Shown piece by piece: positions 53,773-64,000 of a stretch of 64,000 nt of DNA. Source of the DNA: Paguma larvata (taxonomy: Eukaryota; Chordata; Mammalia; Carnivora; Viverridae); contig CM057835.1 of the NCBI GenBank assembly GCA_030068075.1, positions 71,997,895 through 72,061,894 of the forward strand, in the 5' to 3' direction. Under the pieces are notes generated by a model, which was not told where the DNA came from, made no database searches, and saw nothing but the letters and a program-made list of their open reading frames with translations. Within the stretch, counting starts at the first letter, position 1. The number at the start of each line of letters is the position of its first letter. A program made the translations under genes and the position numbers.

Positions 53773-56700
53773 CTGGCGGAAGGAAGAGAGGGAACAAAGA
53801 AACCGATTAGCAGCAGCAGCTCTAGTTCACTGCTTCCCGAGGGCACCCCCTGTGCGCCATGCCGGGCACTCCCACGGAACGCTGGAGGCGTGGGTGCCGT
53901 GTGCGGGTGGGAGACCCGAGGCTCGGAGGTAAAGACACCTCCCCGGGATCAACCAGCTACTGAGTGATGGGGTTAGGGATGGAACTTGGATCTCTTTTAA
54001 AGCAAAACCCAAGTTCCTCAACAGGCTTTCATTTCTGCCTGGAGCACGGGAAGGTATTTCATAAACCCTTCCAGTCTCTACCAGCCCCTCCTTTAAAAAG
54101 ATAATCTCGTCTCTGTAGCTGTTCCCCAAAGCCTCATCGTTCTTAAAATTGTATAAACTTCCCACTGAGGATACCTAAGACCCTGTGTGATCATTCATTC
54201 TTTGTAGACGATCAGACCAATCACAAAGCATTTGCTAGGTGCCTTTCTGCTGATGGCTCTGGCCTGGGAATAAGTCAACAACTCTCCCAACCGTTTCTGG
54301 AAACAGGGCTACCAAGAGTTTAGAGCTATTTCAGCGAGTAACTGCCACAAGACGACGCAGGAGAGCCCACTCTCGAGTCTCTCCTGCCAGGCAGGATGCT
54401 GGCACTCAGTGCCTGTGTCCACCTCGGCATAATCATCAAGAGTCATGCCAGTCACCTCTCATACTGGGCGTCGTAGGCATGTGCCTGGCTGATCCCTCCA
54501 TTCAAAGCTGGTCCTGAAAGTTCCTACGAAAAACAGATGCGATGGACATGAATACCTTCTGGAAGGAACAGGTGTCACACCGATAAGGAAACGGAAGTGA
54601 CAAGAACAAAACTGGAAATGTTTACATGCCCATTATTGGCAGCACTGCACGAAAAACGAGTAGGGACTTGGGTTACCTCGAATGTCAGGCGGTAGGCGGT
54701 AGGTGGTGTGCTACTGTGATTAACACCCACGCCTCTCAAAACCAGCCTGGGGCAAAGTTTAAATGAACAAAGCAGGTAATTCCTTTAAGCAAGCTGACAC
54801 TACATAACTCAATATTCATCATCTTTGACTCTGGCTACTCCCCTTTGCAATATTTATGATCAACAGGGTTGATGCAGGTATTAGGGGAAAAAATAAGCTC
54901 GCTTACAGAGGGGAAGGAGAGCGCGCTGGACTGGCCGGGATGTCCAGGCGCTGGGTCTTCTCCCAGGAGGCCTCCCAGAGGGACTCTGCCGGCCCTGGGT
55001 GCGGTCCCTGGCCCGGCAGCAACCGAATGGTTCTAAGAACGGGGCCCTGGGAAACGGAGGTGGGTAGGGCTCATGCCGCCCAGCCTCGGAGCCTCAAGAA
55101 TAAAACCAGAATGCCAACAATCTGAGCTGGGACTCTGGAGCGTGCGTGCCCCTCTCAAAGCTTAGCCGGCCTGTGAGCGCGGGCGCTGGGGCCGCTTCAC
55201 CAAGGAATTCCCACTCGGCAAACACGCGGGATGCGTGATGGAAGGACACAGAAACCGGCAGACGGACAGACAGCAGGAGCCCAGGACACAGGCGGAAACA
55301 GAAAGAGCCGTAACCCCAGCAGTGTCGAGGAGAGCCACAGGAGGGCAGGGATGGGAGGACCTGGTGTTGGGAGAGGGGACCGCAAGCCCCGGACTGTCAC
55401 AGGCAGGTGAGACCTGCGGGGCGGCTCCCCTGGAAGGAGAGGGCAAGTGTTCTTACGCTGCTCTGCCCTATCCTTGGCCCTGCCCTCAGCCGGACGCTCT
55501 GCCAGCGTTTGGGATTATACCCCTTACGATGGAATAAAACATTGGAGTGAAAAACCAACTTTAACAAAGAATCAGCCACTGCTTTCATCACACGCTGACT
55601 GAGCAGCCACCACACAGTGTAACTGGTCTCCCGTGGGGAGAAAGCTGGGATTCGAATCCACATGTGGTCTTAGGAGACCTACCAACACACGGACGATATT
55701 CCAGAAAAAGTACGATGGTGTGAACTGCGTGGGCCTACACTTCCAGCACCAGAAAATTAGCACACTCCATCTGACAAATACACGATTATTGGCTGCGTGG
55801 ATGGACCCGAGGAGAAGAAAGGTCTATCGGGAGACACCCTGTGAATGATCCTGACGGGGGCCGTGCGGATGGTCTCACGTAAGCAGCTTTTGTGGCAGAC
55901 CGGGGGCAGAAGCTACCCTGTAAATCCCGTGATTACGCCAGACCCCTTATGGAGAGGGAGTCTGCGAGCTAGCTACCCCTGGGGACCTCCCCTGCCCTGC
56001 CGCTTGTTCTGATGAGGGCACCTGGTTCCTGCTGGACTCCAGTAAGCTCTGCTGGATGGCGAACTGCATTATCTCATAGTCCTCGTCTTGCAAATACACA
56101 TTTCTGCCATTGTCTTGAACGTGGTAAGATTCCGGAATTTCAAATACAGACTGATCGACCTCAAAGTTTGTGACCTGGGAAGCTGAAACAGAAAGGGGGA
56201 CAGTCGGGTGCCTGAATTAGTAAAATAAAGTTCCACTTTACGTTTATAATTTAAAATTTAAAAAAAAAATTTTTTTTAAAGATTTATGCATCCATGAAAG
56301 ACCCTTGTCGCACCTTGAGAGAGAGACAGAGCATGAGCAAGGGAGGGGCCGAGAGAGAGGGAGACACAGAATCGGAAGCAGGCTCCAGGCTCTGAGCTGT
56401 CAGCACAGAGCCCGACCCCACAGATCATGAGACCATGACCTGAGCTGAAGCTGGACACTCAACTGACTGAGCCACCCAGGCGTCCCCGTTTATAATTTAA
56501 AATTTGCAAAAACTTTTTAAGTTAAAAAAATGAGAGGAATAAATGATTAAAATCAAGGTTTGCTACTATGTGAGAGAGATTTTGAAGAATAACCGTGACA
56601 GAGGAAAAGTACCGAAATACTGCCTTTTTCTTTTTGTCTCGATTTTTTTCTTAGTAACAAAATTAACTCATAGTCATAAGTCTTTGTATTTCTTCGTTTT

Positions 56701-59700
56701 ATGAAATATTGTAAACACATGGAAGTATATGTCTATAAACTAAAAATGATAATAAAATGTCTGTGTATCCCTCAACTATCCCAAGACACAGAATACTATT
56801 TTACCACAGTAAAACAAACAAACAAAACCCACTAAAAAACACTAAAAAAAATTCAGTTATGTTTCTATAAACTAGCAATGAGTAACTAGAAAATAAAATT
56901 AAGTAAATAATCCATTTACAGTAGCATCCAAAAGAATTTGGATGAAAGGCAAAGAGCCTGAGGAAATTTTGTGGGAACAGAACTATTCTACATCTTGACT
57001 GTGGTGGTGGTTACACGGGTACACACATTTGTCAAAATGCACTGAACTAGGGGCACCTGGGTGGCTCAGCTGAGCGTCCAACTCTTGATTTTGGCTCAGG
57101 TTATGATCTCAGGGTCATGAGGTCGAGCCCCTCGTCAGGCTCCGTGCTGACAACTCAGAACCTTCTTGAGATTCTCTCCCTCTATCCCTCCCTGCTCACT
57201 TTCCCTCAAAATAAATAAATAAACTCTAAAATATATAAACTAAGGGCGCCTGCGCCTGGGTGGCTCAGTTAAGCATAGACGTCGGCTCAGGTCATGATCT
57301 CGCAGTTCTTAAGTTTGAGCCCCGCATTGGGCTTTCTGCTGTCAGCACAGAGCCTACTTCGGATCTGCCCCCCTCTCTCCACCTGTCTCCTGCTTATGCT
57401 CTCTCTCTCTCTCTCAAAAATAAAATAATATATAAATTTTTAAAAGAACGCACTGAACTGTTACACTTAAAGTGGGAGCCTTCATACGCCTCCCTAAAGT
57501 TGGGTCTTAGGACTATGCCGTCTTTTTAGTACAAGTGGGGTCATATTCCACAGGTTGTTTTTTCAGCGACTCTGAAGGAAATCTAAACTTTTCTTTCAGA
57601 GCAGAGATCTACTTCATAAGATAGTCCAATGCCAAACTGAACAGTTATAATAACTGAGCGTGTGTGTGTGTGTGTGTGTGCGCGCACGCCTTTTTTTTTT
57701 TTTTTTTAAATCACAAAGCCCCAACTTTCTTTTACCTGAATCCGCCTGGGTCCCCTCCACATTTTGAGATCCAGCTTCTTCAGCAGTGCTACAGCCATTA
57801 ACGTTTCCAAATGTAATCCGTGCATTTAAGACATGAAACAAAGGAATTTCTAACAAAATAAAAGCTTTCATAAATAAACTTTGCGAGAATAGTAACAATA
57901 GCCAACCTCTCCTGAGTGCTCACAGTGCTAGTACCAGGCCAAATACTTTTTAGAAGTAGGACTTCACTAACATAACAACCCTTCCCAATATACAGATGGG
58001 GAAACTGAGATTCAGAGGTTCCCAGATCGCAGTAAGTGGCTGAGCCGGCACTGAAGACTGTGTCACGAATATGCAACTGTCCCACACTGAAATTCCTTAG
58101 GTGTGATATATGGTGTTAGGCATTCCAGCGCGGACCTAAAACATACTTATGGTGTCCACGGTCTTCCTCAAGAAACTATGTAATCTGATGCTTAAGTAAG
58201 GTTTGACACGAAAACAATGAGGGTGTCACATTTTTACGCCTTTTTACATCCGGTCGGGGGGTCTAATTTTGACACGTAAAGGAACCAAGAACCATGACAC
58301 TTCTCTCAGCCACGGTAAGGTAGTAAGCGGAGGGTGACTGCGGCCTCCTCCATCAGGTCTCCTGTCCGCCACCTCTGCCTCAAATGTTCCAACGCCCTGA
58401 GGCACATTCTGTCACCCACGAAAACGAAGCTACAGAGGCTCCTGTGGTTTAGTAGACGGTACCTATTTTGACAGGAAATCCGGGTGGGAATTCCAGTTTG
58501 ATGAAATCTCTCAGCCGTGCGAAGTGAGCGCTGGTTCGGGCCATGAGGTCAATGATGGGGATGACCTGCTCCACGAGAGAGAGCGGAAAGTCCTCGCACA
58601 TCCACAGCATCGCTTTAAACCTGCGGGGCCAACCGAGACGAGGCTGAGGCCGTCGCCCCCAGACAGAGAAACCGGATCGCTTCTACGCAGCCGGCTGGAC
58701 AACACCAGCCCCCTTTACTGCCCCGTCCTCCCAGTCACCGTACTTCTCCTAATTCGGAGCAGGGGAGGGGCCAGGCCCAGGACGGATGCAGGTCACCCTG
58801 CAAGCTGGCCATCGGGAGAAATGACCTGTGCGGTCACCTCCCCCTGCAGGAGCCTAAACTGACTGCAAGCATGGCAAGGCTGATAGCTGATGGAATCATT
58901 TCGTCTGATCGGCTGAAGCTTGCTGGCAGCGAAACCATACACCTCCAATACACATTTGGAGAGGGCTTAGTAAGAAGATGGGCAATCTACTGTTAGCTTT
59001 TATCAGGTGAAGTAACTTCAAACTATTTTTAAAGGCAGAGGACACAAAAATGACAACAGGACACCAGGAAACAGCAGAACTTCTGAGACAAGAATCCGTA
59101 AGCTGAAAATGGCCGCTGAGTCTTACTTTTGCGTTCTAATCGTCAGCTCCTTCGGCCTTCCGATGTCCCGGTCTTTCAGATCAAACTCTTCATTAAAGTA
59201 TTCGTCCGGCGTGATGGCCGTGGGGTTGTTGGCGGTGGCGCACTCTGTGGTGAGGTCCTGCCGAGCCAGAACTCAGGGGAATCAGAAATGCCAAATGGTG
59301 CTTACAAGCGAAGGCCTACGGCACTCGGCCTCTGAGGCGGACACGCTAACCAGCCACAGATCAGGACGTTCTAGTCATTTCCCCTCACCTTTCCTGTAAC
59401 TAAGTTACCGCACTGAAAATCTATCAAGGTATTATGAAACCACATAGTGAGCCTGCTGGGTCTTCCCACTCTCCACTCTCCTTTGCGTATTTATCTCCTG
59501 ATTACAGAAAGAGAGGGAAATGCCTGGAAGCATGGGAGATCTGGAAGACGTGGAGTTTAAGGTCCAAATCTGTCCTGCTCTCGCTCTGGACGCGGGAAAG
59601 GGAATCTCATTTCTCTGATCCTCTGCCACCCACCGTACCAACTTCATACAGTTTCCGGAAAATGTCTGTGAAGGCACTCGGTTGAAACAGCAAGTCCTGA

Positions 59701-62326
59701 ATCCCGTTTAAGTTTACAGATGAGAAAGCACCGGACTTCTATAGTCCCGACCCTCCTCTGAAAGTTCTATCTGTAAGATTCATCTAACTCTCTTCTAAGA
59801 CAGTATCTGGGGCTCCAGCTCGGGAGCGCTCTTCCATGCTGCAGGCAGAGATGCCGCTCGGGCTTCAGTCGATGCCGCCGCGACCCAGCCAAGTCAGGCC
59901 CTTTCTTGAACCTGAGACCTCGCCGCTTCCACTTACCCCTTGAGCACCAAACTGGTGTTCCACGGTTCCCAGCAAAGACTCCAGGGGGTTCCTGTCCGCT
60001 ACGGAGGAGGGAAAGGTTTAATGTCTAATATCATTCCTTACTTGCGACTACAGACAGAGATTCTCGTGCTATGTTAAAGTTCTGGGTCCCAGCTGCCTAC
60101 ATCAGGAAGTCCACTTATGGACAGGGTGGTACAATCATCCGCAGACAACCATCGGCTGATCCCTCCCTCACAGGACACTTTTTCTCAGGGTCTCTAACCT
60201 AGATGAACAAGTTACAAGAACGGAAGCGGAAAAGCGGCAAGAGTCTGGACTCAGGAGTGAGTCTGACCAGGCTGCAGGGTCCTCGCCTGTCAAACCAGAG
60301 TCCCAGCGGCAGCAGTGGGGGTGACGGAGGCAGCGAACGGTGACTGCGCGCCCGCCTCACTGAGGGAGCGTCTGGAAGGTTTGCGTGAGGGAGCTCCTCT
60401 CACCCTCCGGACACCGCCGCTTCACTGCTGAGGGACCCGAGCCACAGAGGGGACAGGTAACTTCACAAGGCCACACAGCCGGCCACCGGCGGGGCTGGGC
60501 GACGCCGCTGGAGCATGTATCGGCTTTGGCTCACAGCCCCAGTTCCGTCCAAATCTTTCACAGTGAGAGTTTGGACGAAATCACTCATTCTGGTGAGGAC
60601 TAGTCTCCAATACCCTTAACTACCTTCTCTGCCTTCTCGTTTCTTCAGAAATGATTCTCCTGAATGGCTTTAATTCCCTCGAAGTCAGCTATGGGTACTA
60701 CCCTCAAGGGTAGGTCAGACTAAAGGAGACTTTTGTATAAAGGAAGTCAGGGCTAGGATTAGCCTGACCTGATCACGTCAACCCCAAAACTGAACGAAGC
60801 CAACGAGGGCTCTCTCTAGGCTAAGGAAAAGGGGGGAAGGCTTACCTTTGTATCTCTTTTTTTCTTCCTCGGTCAGGTGTTCTGTCCGGATTTTGGTTAT
60901 CACACTCACATTGTTTACTGTGTAAACCTTGGGAGATGTGTGCAAAAGAGAACAGTGACACAGGGAATCAAAACTCAAAAAATAAGCACAGCAAGAGCAA
61001 GAATGCCGAAGCCAAAAAATAAATAAATAAAAAGAACAAAAATTTCAGCAAAATAAAAATGAGAAATGGTTGACAATCGCGAGGGCCCCTCCGAGAAAAC
61101 ATACAAGCTACCCGACTTAGAGATGCATCAGCGCTACTCGGCCTCTCGGACAGCTTAAATACCGAGGAGTGAGCAGGGACGGGGACGGGCTGCTTCTCCC
61201 TGCCTGCCCTGCGTGTCGCCGAGCGCTCTCAAACACGTGTCCTGAGTTTAGGCCTCCCAGCTGGATTTCTAGCGCTAAGGCCCCCAAACTTGCCCCACGT
61301 CCTTCTCTGAGTTGTGGTGATCTTGTAATGGGACTGCCTTAGACGGCCATCTGCTGGGCAGAAGGAAAACGGAATGAACACGAGGTTCTCTCTACCTGTA
61401 CGACTTCAGAGGACACCAGTGAGTCCCCACTTAAAAGGGACTCCATCTCTGGACAAAGCATGGTTTTCACCGCCAGAGTGAATGCTCTGTGGTCCAGGGT
61501 GCCTGAGGGGCTTGGGGGTCTGGAATATCCAGTCTCACGGTAAACGGAGAATTAACCGTATGCCGTCCGTGGATTCCCAGCGTTCAGGGACTGAGGAGGC
61601 AGGGGAACGACTGTGTCTAAATGCGTCTCGCTGAGCATGACGCAAGCCTCCGTGCCCACTCGGAGGTCACCGGAGGAGCCTGCAGCGCCGCGCTCCAGCG
61701 CCGGGAGCCCTCGTCCCTGCTATATGCAGGGCTAACGAAAGGCCAGGAGACAGCGTTCCAGCTGACAGGATGCCAGGTGACTCGACCGACAGTCGTCTGC
61801 ACTGTGACAACCACGTTGTCAACGTAAGTGGGCTGTCGGGCCACTGGCTACAATTAGGCTGACTACGAAAACAGAGGCTCATTAAAGCTACTTCACTTTT
61901 TTTTTTTTAAACCCATTAGGGTTATAAAAAAAAATATCAACATGCAGGCTTCAGTCTAATCCTTTCTTTTTCTGCCTAAAGAATTAAAGGAACGGTCACT
62001 CCCCCGGGGACAACTGGCACCCGGACTCAGTTCTCTAGGACACGGTTTCCCTCTGGCATACCTAGGGACCTCCGCACGACGTGCGAGCCCATTTTCTGCA
62101 CATCAGATCAGATACACATCCAAGGGGGAGACCCTAAGCAGCCTTTTTTTCCCCCAGAGCATCTCCATGGCACAGATGCATGAAAAAATCTGACAGACTC
62201 CTCATTTGCATAGAAGCTAAATAGCTATATTAAATCTTATTTTAAGAGTTTCCTTTTACCTTTGCTTCGTAACCATTAACAACTTCTGCTTTATCTGTCC
62301 TCCAGCCCCAGAATCCGGATTTAGTT
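53577..62326 (-). CDS. ANKRD13A: ANKRD13A, last nine coding exons (partial gene)
   Basis: Nine exons join in frame with GT-AG introns: 62260-62326, 60846-60927, 59937-59998, 59127-59257, 58463-58620, 57736-57849, 56022-56182, 54456-54523 and 53577-53772 (1039 coding bases, about the last 345 residues). They cover the rear of the GPCR-chaperone-type domain and the C-terminal ubiquitin-interacting motifs. ANKRD13 proteins bind Lys63-linked ubiquitin chains on internalised receptors such as EGFR at the plasma membrane and endosomes. Recognisable residues include [33 protein letters not shown] and [20 protein letters not shown]. The UIM-like segments are [43 protein letters not shown] and [14 protein letters not shown]. 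All splice phases agree. The N-terminal ankyrin-repeat exons lie beyond 64000. ANKRD13D/B paralogues are less likely given the sequence and the C12orf76-like neighbour. Confidence 0.93.
54456..54523 (-). CDS. ANKRD13A: ANKRD13A exon
   Basis: 68 bp: acceptor TTCGTAG|GAAC, donor GAGAG|GTGACT. Encodes [20 protein letters not shown] and the start of the next UIM. Ends two bases into an Arg codon completed by the terminal exon. Confidence 0.9.
56022..56182 (-). CDS. ANKRD13A: ANKRD13A exon carrying the first UIM
   Basis: 161 bp: acceptor TTTCAG|CTTCCC, donor AACCAG|GTGCCC. Encodes [19 protein letters not shown] and the [20 protein letters not shown], with the conserved acidic patch, Ala and Ser of the motif. 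Confidence 0.93.
56262..56487 (-). repeat. Carnivore tRNA-SINE
   Basis: Full-length antisense (relative to plus) copy, 80 bp upstream of an ANKRD13A exon in its intron. TSD CGTTTATAATTTAAAATTT. It lies in sense with the ANKRD13A transcript. Confidence 0.95.
56488..57048. other. Intronic AT-rich sequence
   Basis: No exon or known repeat recognised. Part of an ANKRD13A intron. Confidence 0.5.
57049..57236 (+). repeat. Carnivore tRNA-SINE
   Basis: Sense copy with older body. Tail aaataaataaataaac is followed within 10 bp by another sense SINE. Confidence 0.92.
57244..57445 (+). repeat. Carnivore tRNA-SINE
   Basis: Sense copy with a partly duplicated head (gggcgcctgcgcctgggtgg). Second of a head-to-tail pair in an ANKRD13A intron. 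Confidence 0.93.
57657..57705 (+). repeat. (TG)n microsatellite and T run
   Basis: About 12 TG units and a short CG-containing end (gcgcgcacgcc), then a T run to 57706. Lies 30 bp from the donor of the ANKRD13A exon at 57736, on its downstream (intron) side. Confidence 0.9.
57736..57849 (-). CDS. ANKRD13A: ANKRD13A exon
   Basis: 114 bp: acceptor TTGTTAG|AAAT, donor TTCAG|GTAAAA. Encodes [19 protein letters not shown] and then the acidic linker [15 protein letters not shown]. Phase 1 to phase 1. Confidence 0.93.
57890..58070 (+). repeat. MIR fragment
   Basis: Sense MIR: cctgagtgctcacagtgctag, accaggccaaatac, tatacagatggggaaactgagattcagagg. Ends about 390 bp before the next exon. Confidence 0.7.
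58463..58620 (-). CDS. ANKRD13A: ANKRD13A exon
   Basis: 158 bp: acceptor CCGCAG|GTTT, donor AAATAG|GTACC. Encodes [33 protein letters not shown] and [12 protein letters not shown]. The most conserved stretch visible. Confidence 0.95.
59127..59257 (-). CDS. ANKRD13A: ANKRD13A exon
   Basis: 131 bp: acceptor CGGCAG|GACC, donor CAAAA|GTAAGA. Encodes [20 protein letters not shown] and then [20 protein letters not shown]. Confidence 0.95.
59937..59998 (-). CDS. ANKRD13A: ANKRD13A exon
   Basis: 62 bp: acceptor CCGTAG|CGGA, donor AAGGG|GTAAGT. Encodes [20 protein letters not shown]. Confidence 0.93.
60390..60500 (+). repeat. MIR fragment
   Basis: Sense MIR 3' half: cttcactgctgagggacccgagccacagaggggacaggtaacttcacaaggccacacagcc. 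Intronic. Confidence 0.6.
60846..60927 (-). CDS. ANKRD13A: ANKRD13A exon
   Basis: 82 bp: acceptor TCCCAAG|GTTTAC, donor CAAAG|GTAAGC. Encodes [20 protein letters not shown] and EEKKRYK. Confidence 0.93.
62260..62326 (-). CDS. ANKRD13A: ANKRD13A exon (most upstream in window)
   Basis: 67 bp: acceptor TTATCAG|AACT, donor GCAAAG|GTAAAA. Encodes [20 protein letters not shown] and AK. Begins with one base that completes a codon from an exon beyond the window. Confidence 0.92.
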
Positions 62327-64000
62327 CTGATAAAAAGTGAACACCACAAATTTCTACATGTACAACACGCCATTCGGATTTATTCCTGCAGCCTCACAGT
62401 TTACTTCCCCCAGCCCGAGTTGGTGAAGGGCACTTGGAGATTACGGTCCTATTGTCCACAAAAGGATGCCTTCAGTGACAGATGGCTTCCGCATCCCCAC
62501 CCCCTCCCGCGGTTATTCATCGGTTCGCCTCACCCCTAACACAGAAAGCCTCCATTCTTGGCTCCTTTACAAAAACTGCCAGCACAGGCGACGAAGGTGG
62601 TGACCCCGACTGGACAGCTGTCCTAAAGAAATGAGTGAAGATGCCCAGCGTCCAAGGGCTCGCCACAAGGCGTATCTGGGCCGGAGCATTTATCTGGGTC
62701 ACCGTGACTGTGGGCATGGACGGCAGTGGCTCTCGCGTCAACCGAGGAATTCTTAGAACAACGAGGCACAGACTATGCTCCTCAGGAGGGAGCGGGTGGG
62801 GCAGGAGCTCCTCACTGTGGCGAGCTGCTTGGAGAAGCCATTAATGCCTGCAGAATGGCTTGGGCGGCACACACTGTATCAGGTTTGGTGCAGCAGGGTG
62901 TCAACGTTAAAAGCAGTTTTTCAGCCCCGACAAGGATTCCAGGTTTGTAGGACTGCTTTTGAAGTAGCCTGGCATCCCGGCAGCAGCACTAGTGAAGTGC
63001 CTAAAAACCCAGTTATTCAACTCAACATACTCCTGGAAAAAAAAATGCATTTAGGAGCCAAGAGCAGCCACAAGGTTCTGGTTCCTTTTCAAAGCAGCGC
63101 GCCCTGGGAAATACTGCCACTCACGGGGGAGTCTGCCCTTTTGTCTAGGACATCACATCCTAGCTCCACTGTCACTGCTGCACTTGGCCCTGCGTAGGAC
63201 AACCGCCTGCCTTCCGCTCTGGCCCCGGAGGAGTGGGACATCACGCAGAAAGCTCCGGAACCGGTAGGTTAGCCAGCTCACAAAGAAGATACATGTAACT
63301 TGCATCTCGTGTTTCCAAACAGTTTCATTAGTCCAGACAGGGTATACAGAGTTTTATGTGTATGTTACAGCTCATCAGAGAAAGGAAGGACCGGAGCTTT
63401 AACTTTCCAATTAGTTGTCCACAATTAGTGCAGCATGACCCACGGAGGGAGAGAGAGAAACCCCAATAGACCACACTGAATGCTAGCTATCTCCACTTTA
63501 CGTTTCAGAAACAAAACCGCAATCCTGGGGACGGGGCGGGGGGCAGGGTCCACACTGATTAATAAACCAGAGTCCCCTCTTAGTCATCAATAATTGAAAA
63601 TCAAGATGGTCCTTTTACAGTTAACAAAGTCAGTCCTCGGTTCCTTGCCTTTCACCCAGTCACTTGAGATTCTGGCCTGGGAAAAACTGTTTTCTGGCAC
63701 ACGGTCTGCCGGGGTACCCGAGGATGGCGGAGCCGCCCCGCTCTCCCCGGAGACCACCATGCTGCTCGCTCCTCGGCATCTGCTCAGCAGCGGCAGTCCC
63801 GGCGGCTCTGCCTCCCTCTCCATCCCCACGCTGGCAGCTTCTTTCTGAAATGCAGCCTCCTATTTTAAACCCAAAATTCTACTAACTCCTCAACCCTTGA
63901 TTGACCTTATGCGCAGAGGCATCTGAAGAGGACAGGGCAAGACCCAGCTCCCCTCCGCATTTTGCCTCTGCCTGTCTCCACCGAGACCGCCACACCGAAG
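62327..64000 (-). other. ANKRD13A intron, partial
   Basis: I searched the minus strand for the preceding exons (end of the ankyrin-repeat half) and did not find them. No exon, SINE or LTR recognised. Frames of 70-140 codons here lack splice support. Confidence 0.6.

Noticed and set aside
1007..57445. tRNA genes at SINE heads
   Set aside because: The tRNA-like heads are part of the carnivore SINE and are followed by the SINE body and A-rich tail; none is a free-standing cloverleaf.
1..64000. CRISPR arrays, operons or phage modules
   Set aside because: No regularly spaced repeats with unique spacers and no prokaryotic gene organisation; the window is clearly mammalian.

Overview
The window is nuclear DNA from a carnivore, most likely a felid or close feliform. 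About 34 copies or fragments of the tRNA-derived carnivore SINE are present on both strands, many with intact target-site duplications (TSDs). Their heads read like GGGGCGCCTGGGTGGCTCAG and their tails end in CT-rich tracts followed by AAATAAATAAA. There are no bacterial or viral gene blocks. Coding sequence is sparse and split into exons.

Layout: (1) 1-3.5 kb holds the first coding exon of a theta-class glutathione transferase (GSTT1-like, minus strand). A decayed plus-strand endogenous retrovirus (ERV) lies where its first intron should be. (2) 4-18.5 kb is a pile-up of ERVs. A decayed minus-strand ERV (gag, protease, integrase and env remnants) was hit repeatedly by younger elements. The clearest case is a three-level nest: a beta-type LTR (5041-10138) contains a deleted ERV-F-like provirus (5454-9967, tRNA-Phe primer site), which contains a solo LTR (6053-6429). 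The three layers have 6-, 4- and 4-bp TSDs. Two related solo LTRs lie at 4199-4966 and 15896-16631. (3) 18.5-44 kb has no gene I can support. It holds SINEs, old LTRs, L1, L2, MIR and hAT fragments, a diverged local triplication (23.5-26.5 kb) and two GC-rich blocks of unknown nature. (4) 44.4-50.8 kb is a small two-exon plus-strand gene with a CpG-island promoter. It encodes a 72-residue predicted type I membrane microprotein, C12orf76-like by position. (5) 51.8-64 kb is the 3' part (nine coding exons, minus strand) of ANKRD13A, a ubiquitin-binding adaptor of endosomal sorting. It converges tail-to-tail with the microprotein gene.

GSTT1 is on human 22q11 and ANKRD13A/C12orf76 on human 12q24. 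Their proximity here fits the ancestral 12q-22q association kept in carnivores, so the ERV-rich gene desert may lie at that evolutionary junction. The genes do not form a pathway; the main story is retroelement layering beside two convergent housekeeping-type genes. I found no obviously new functional system. The most novel-looking points are a ~17-bp tandem array of GGAA-core units in the microprotein promoter and the fully TSD-resolved nest of three LTR elements.
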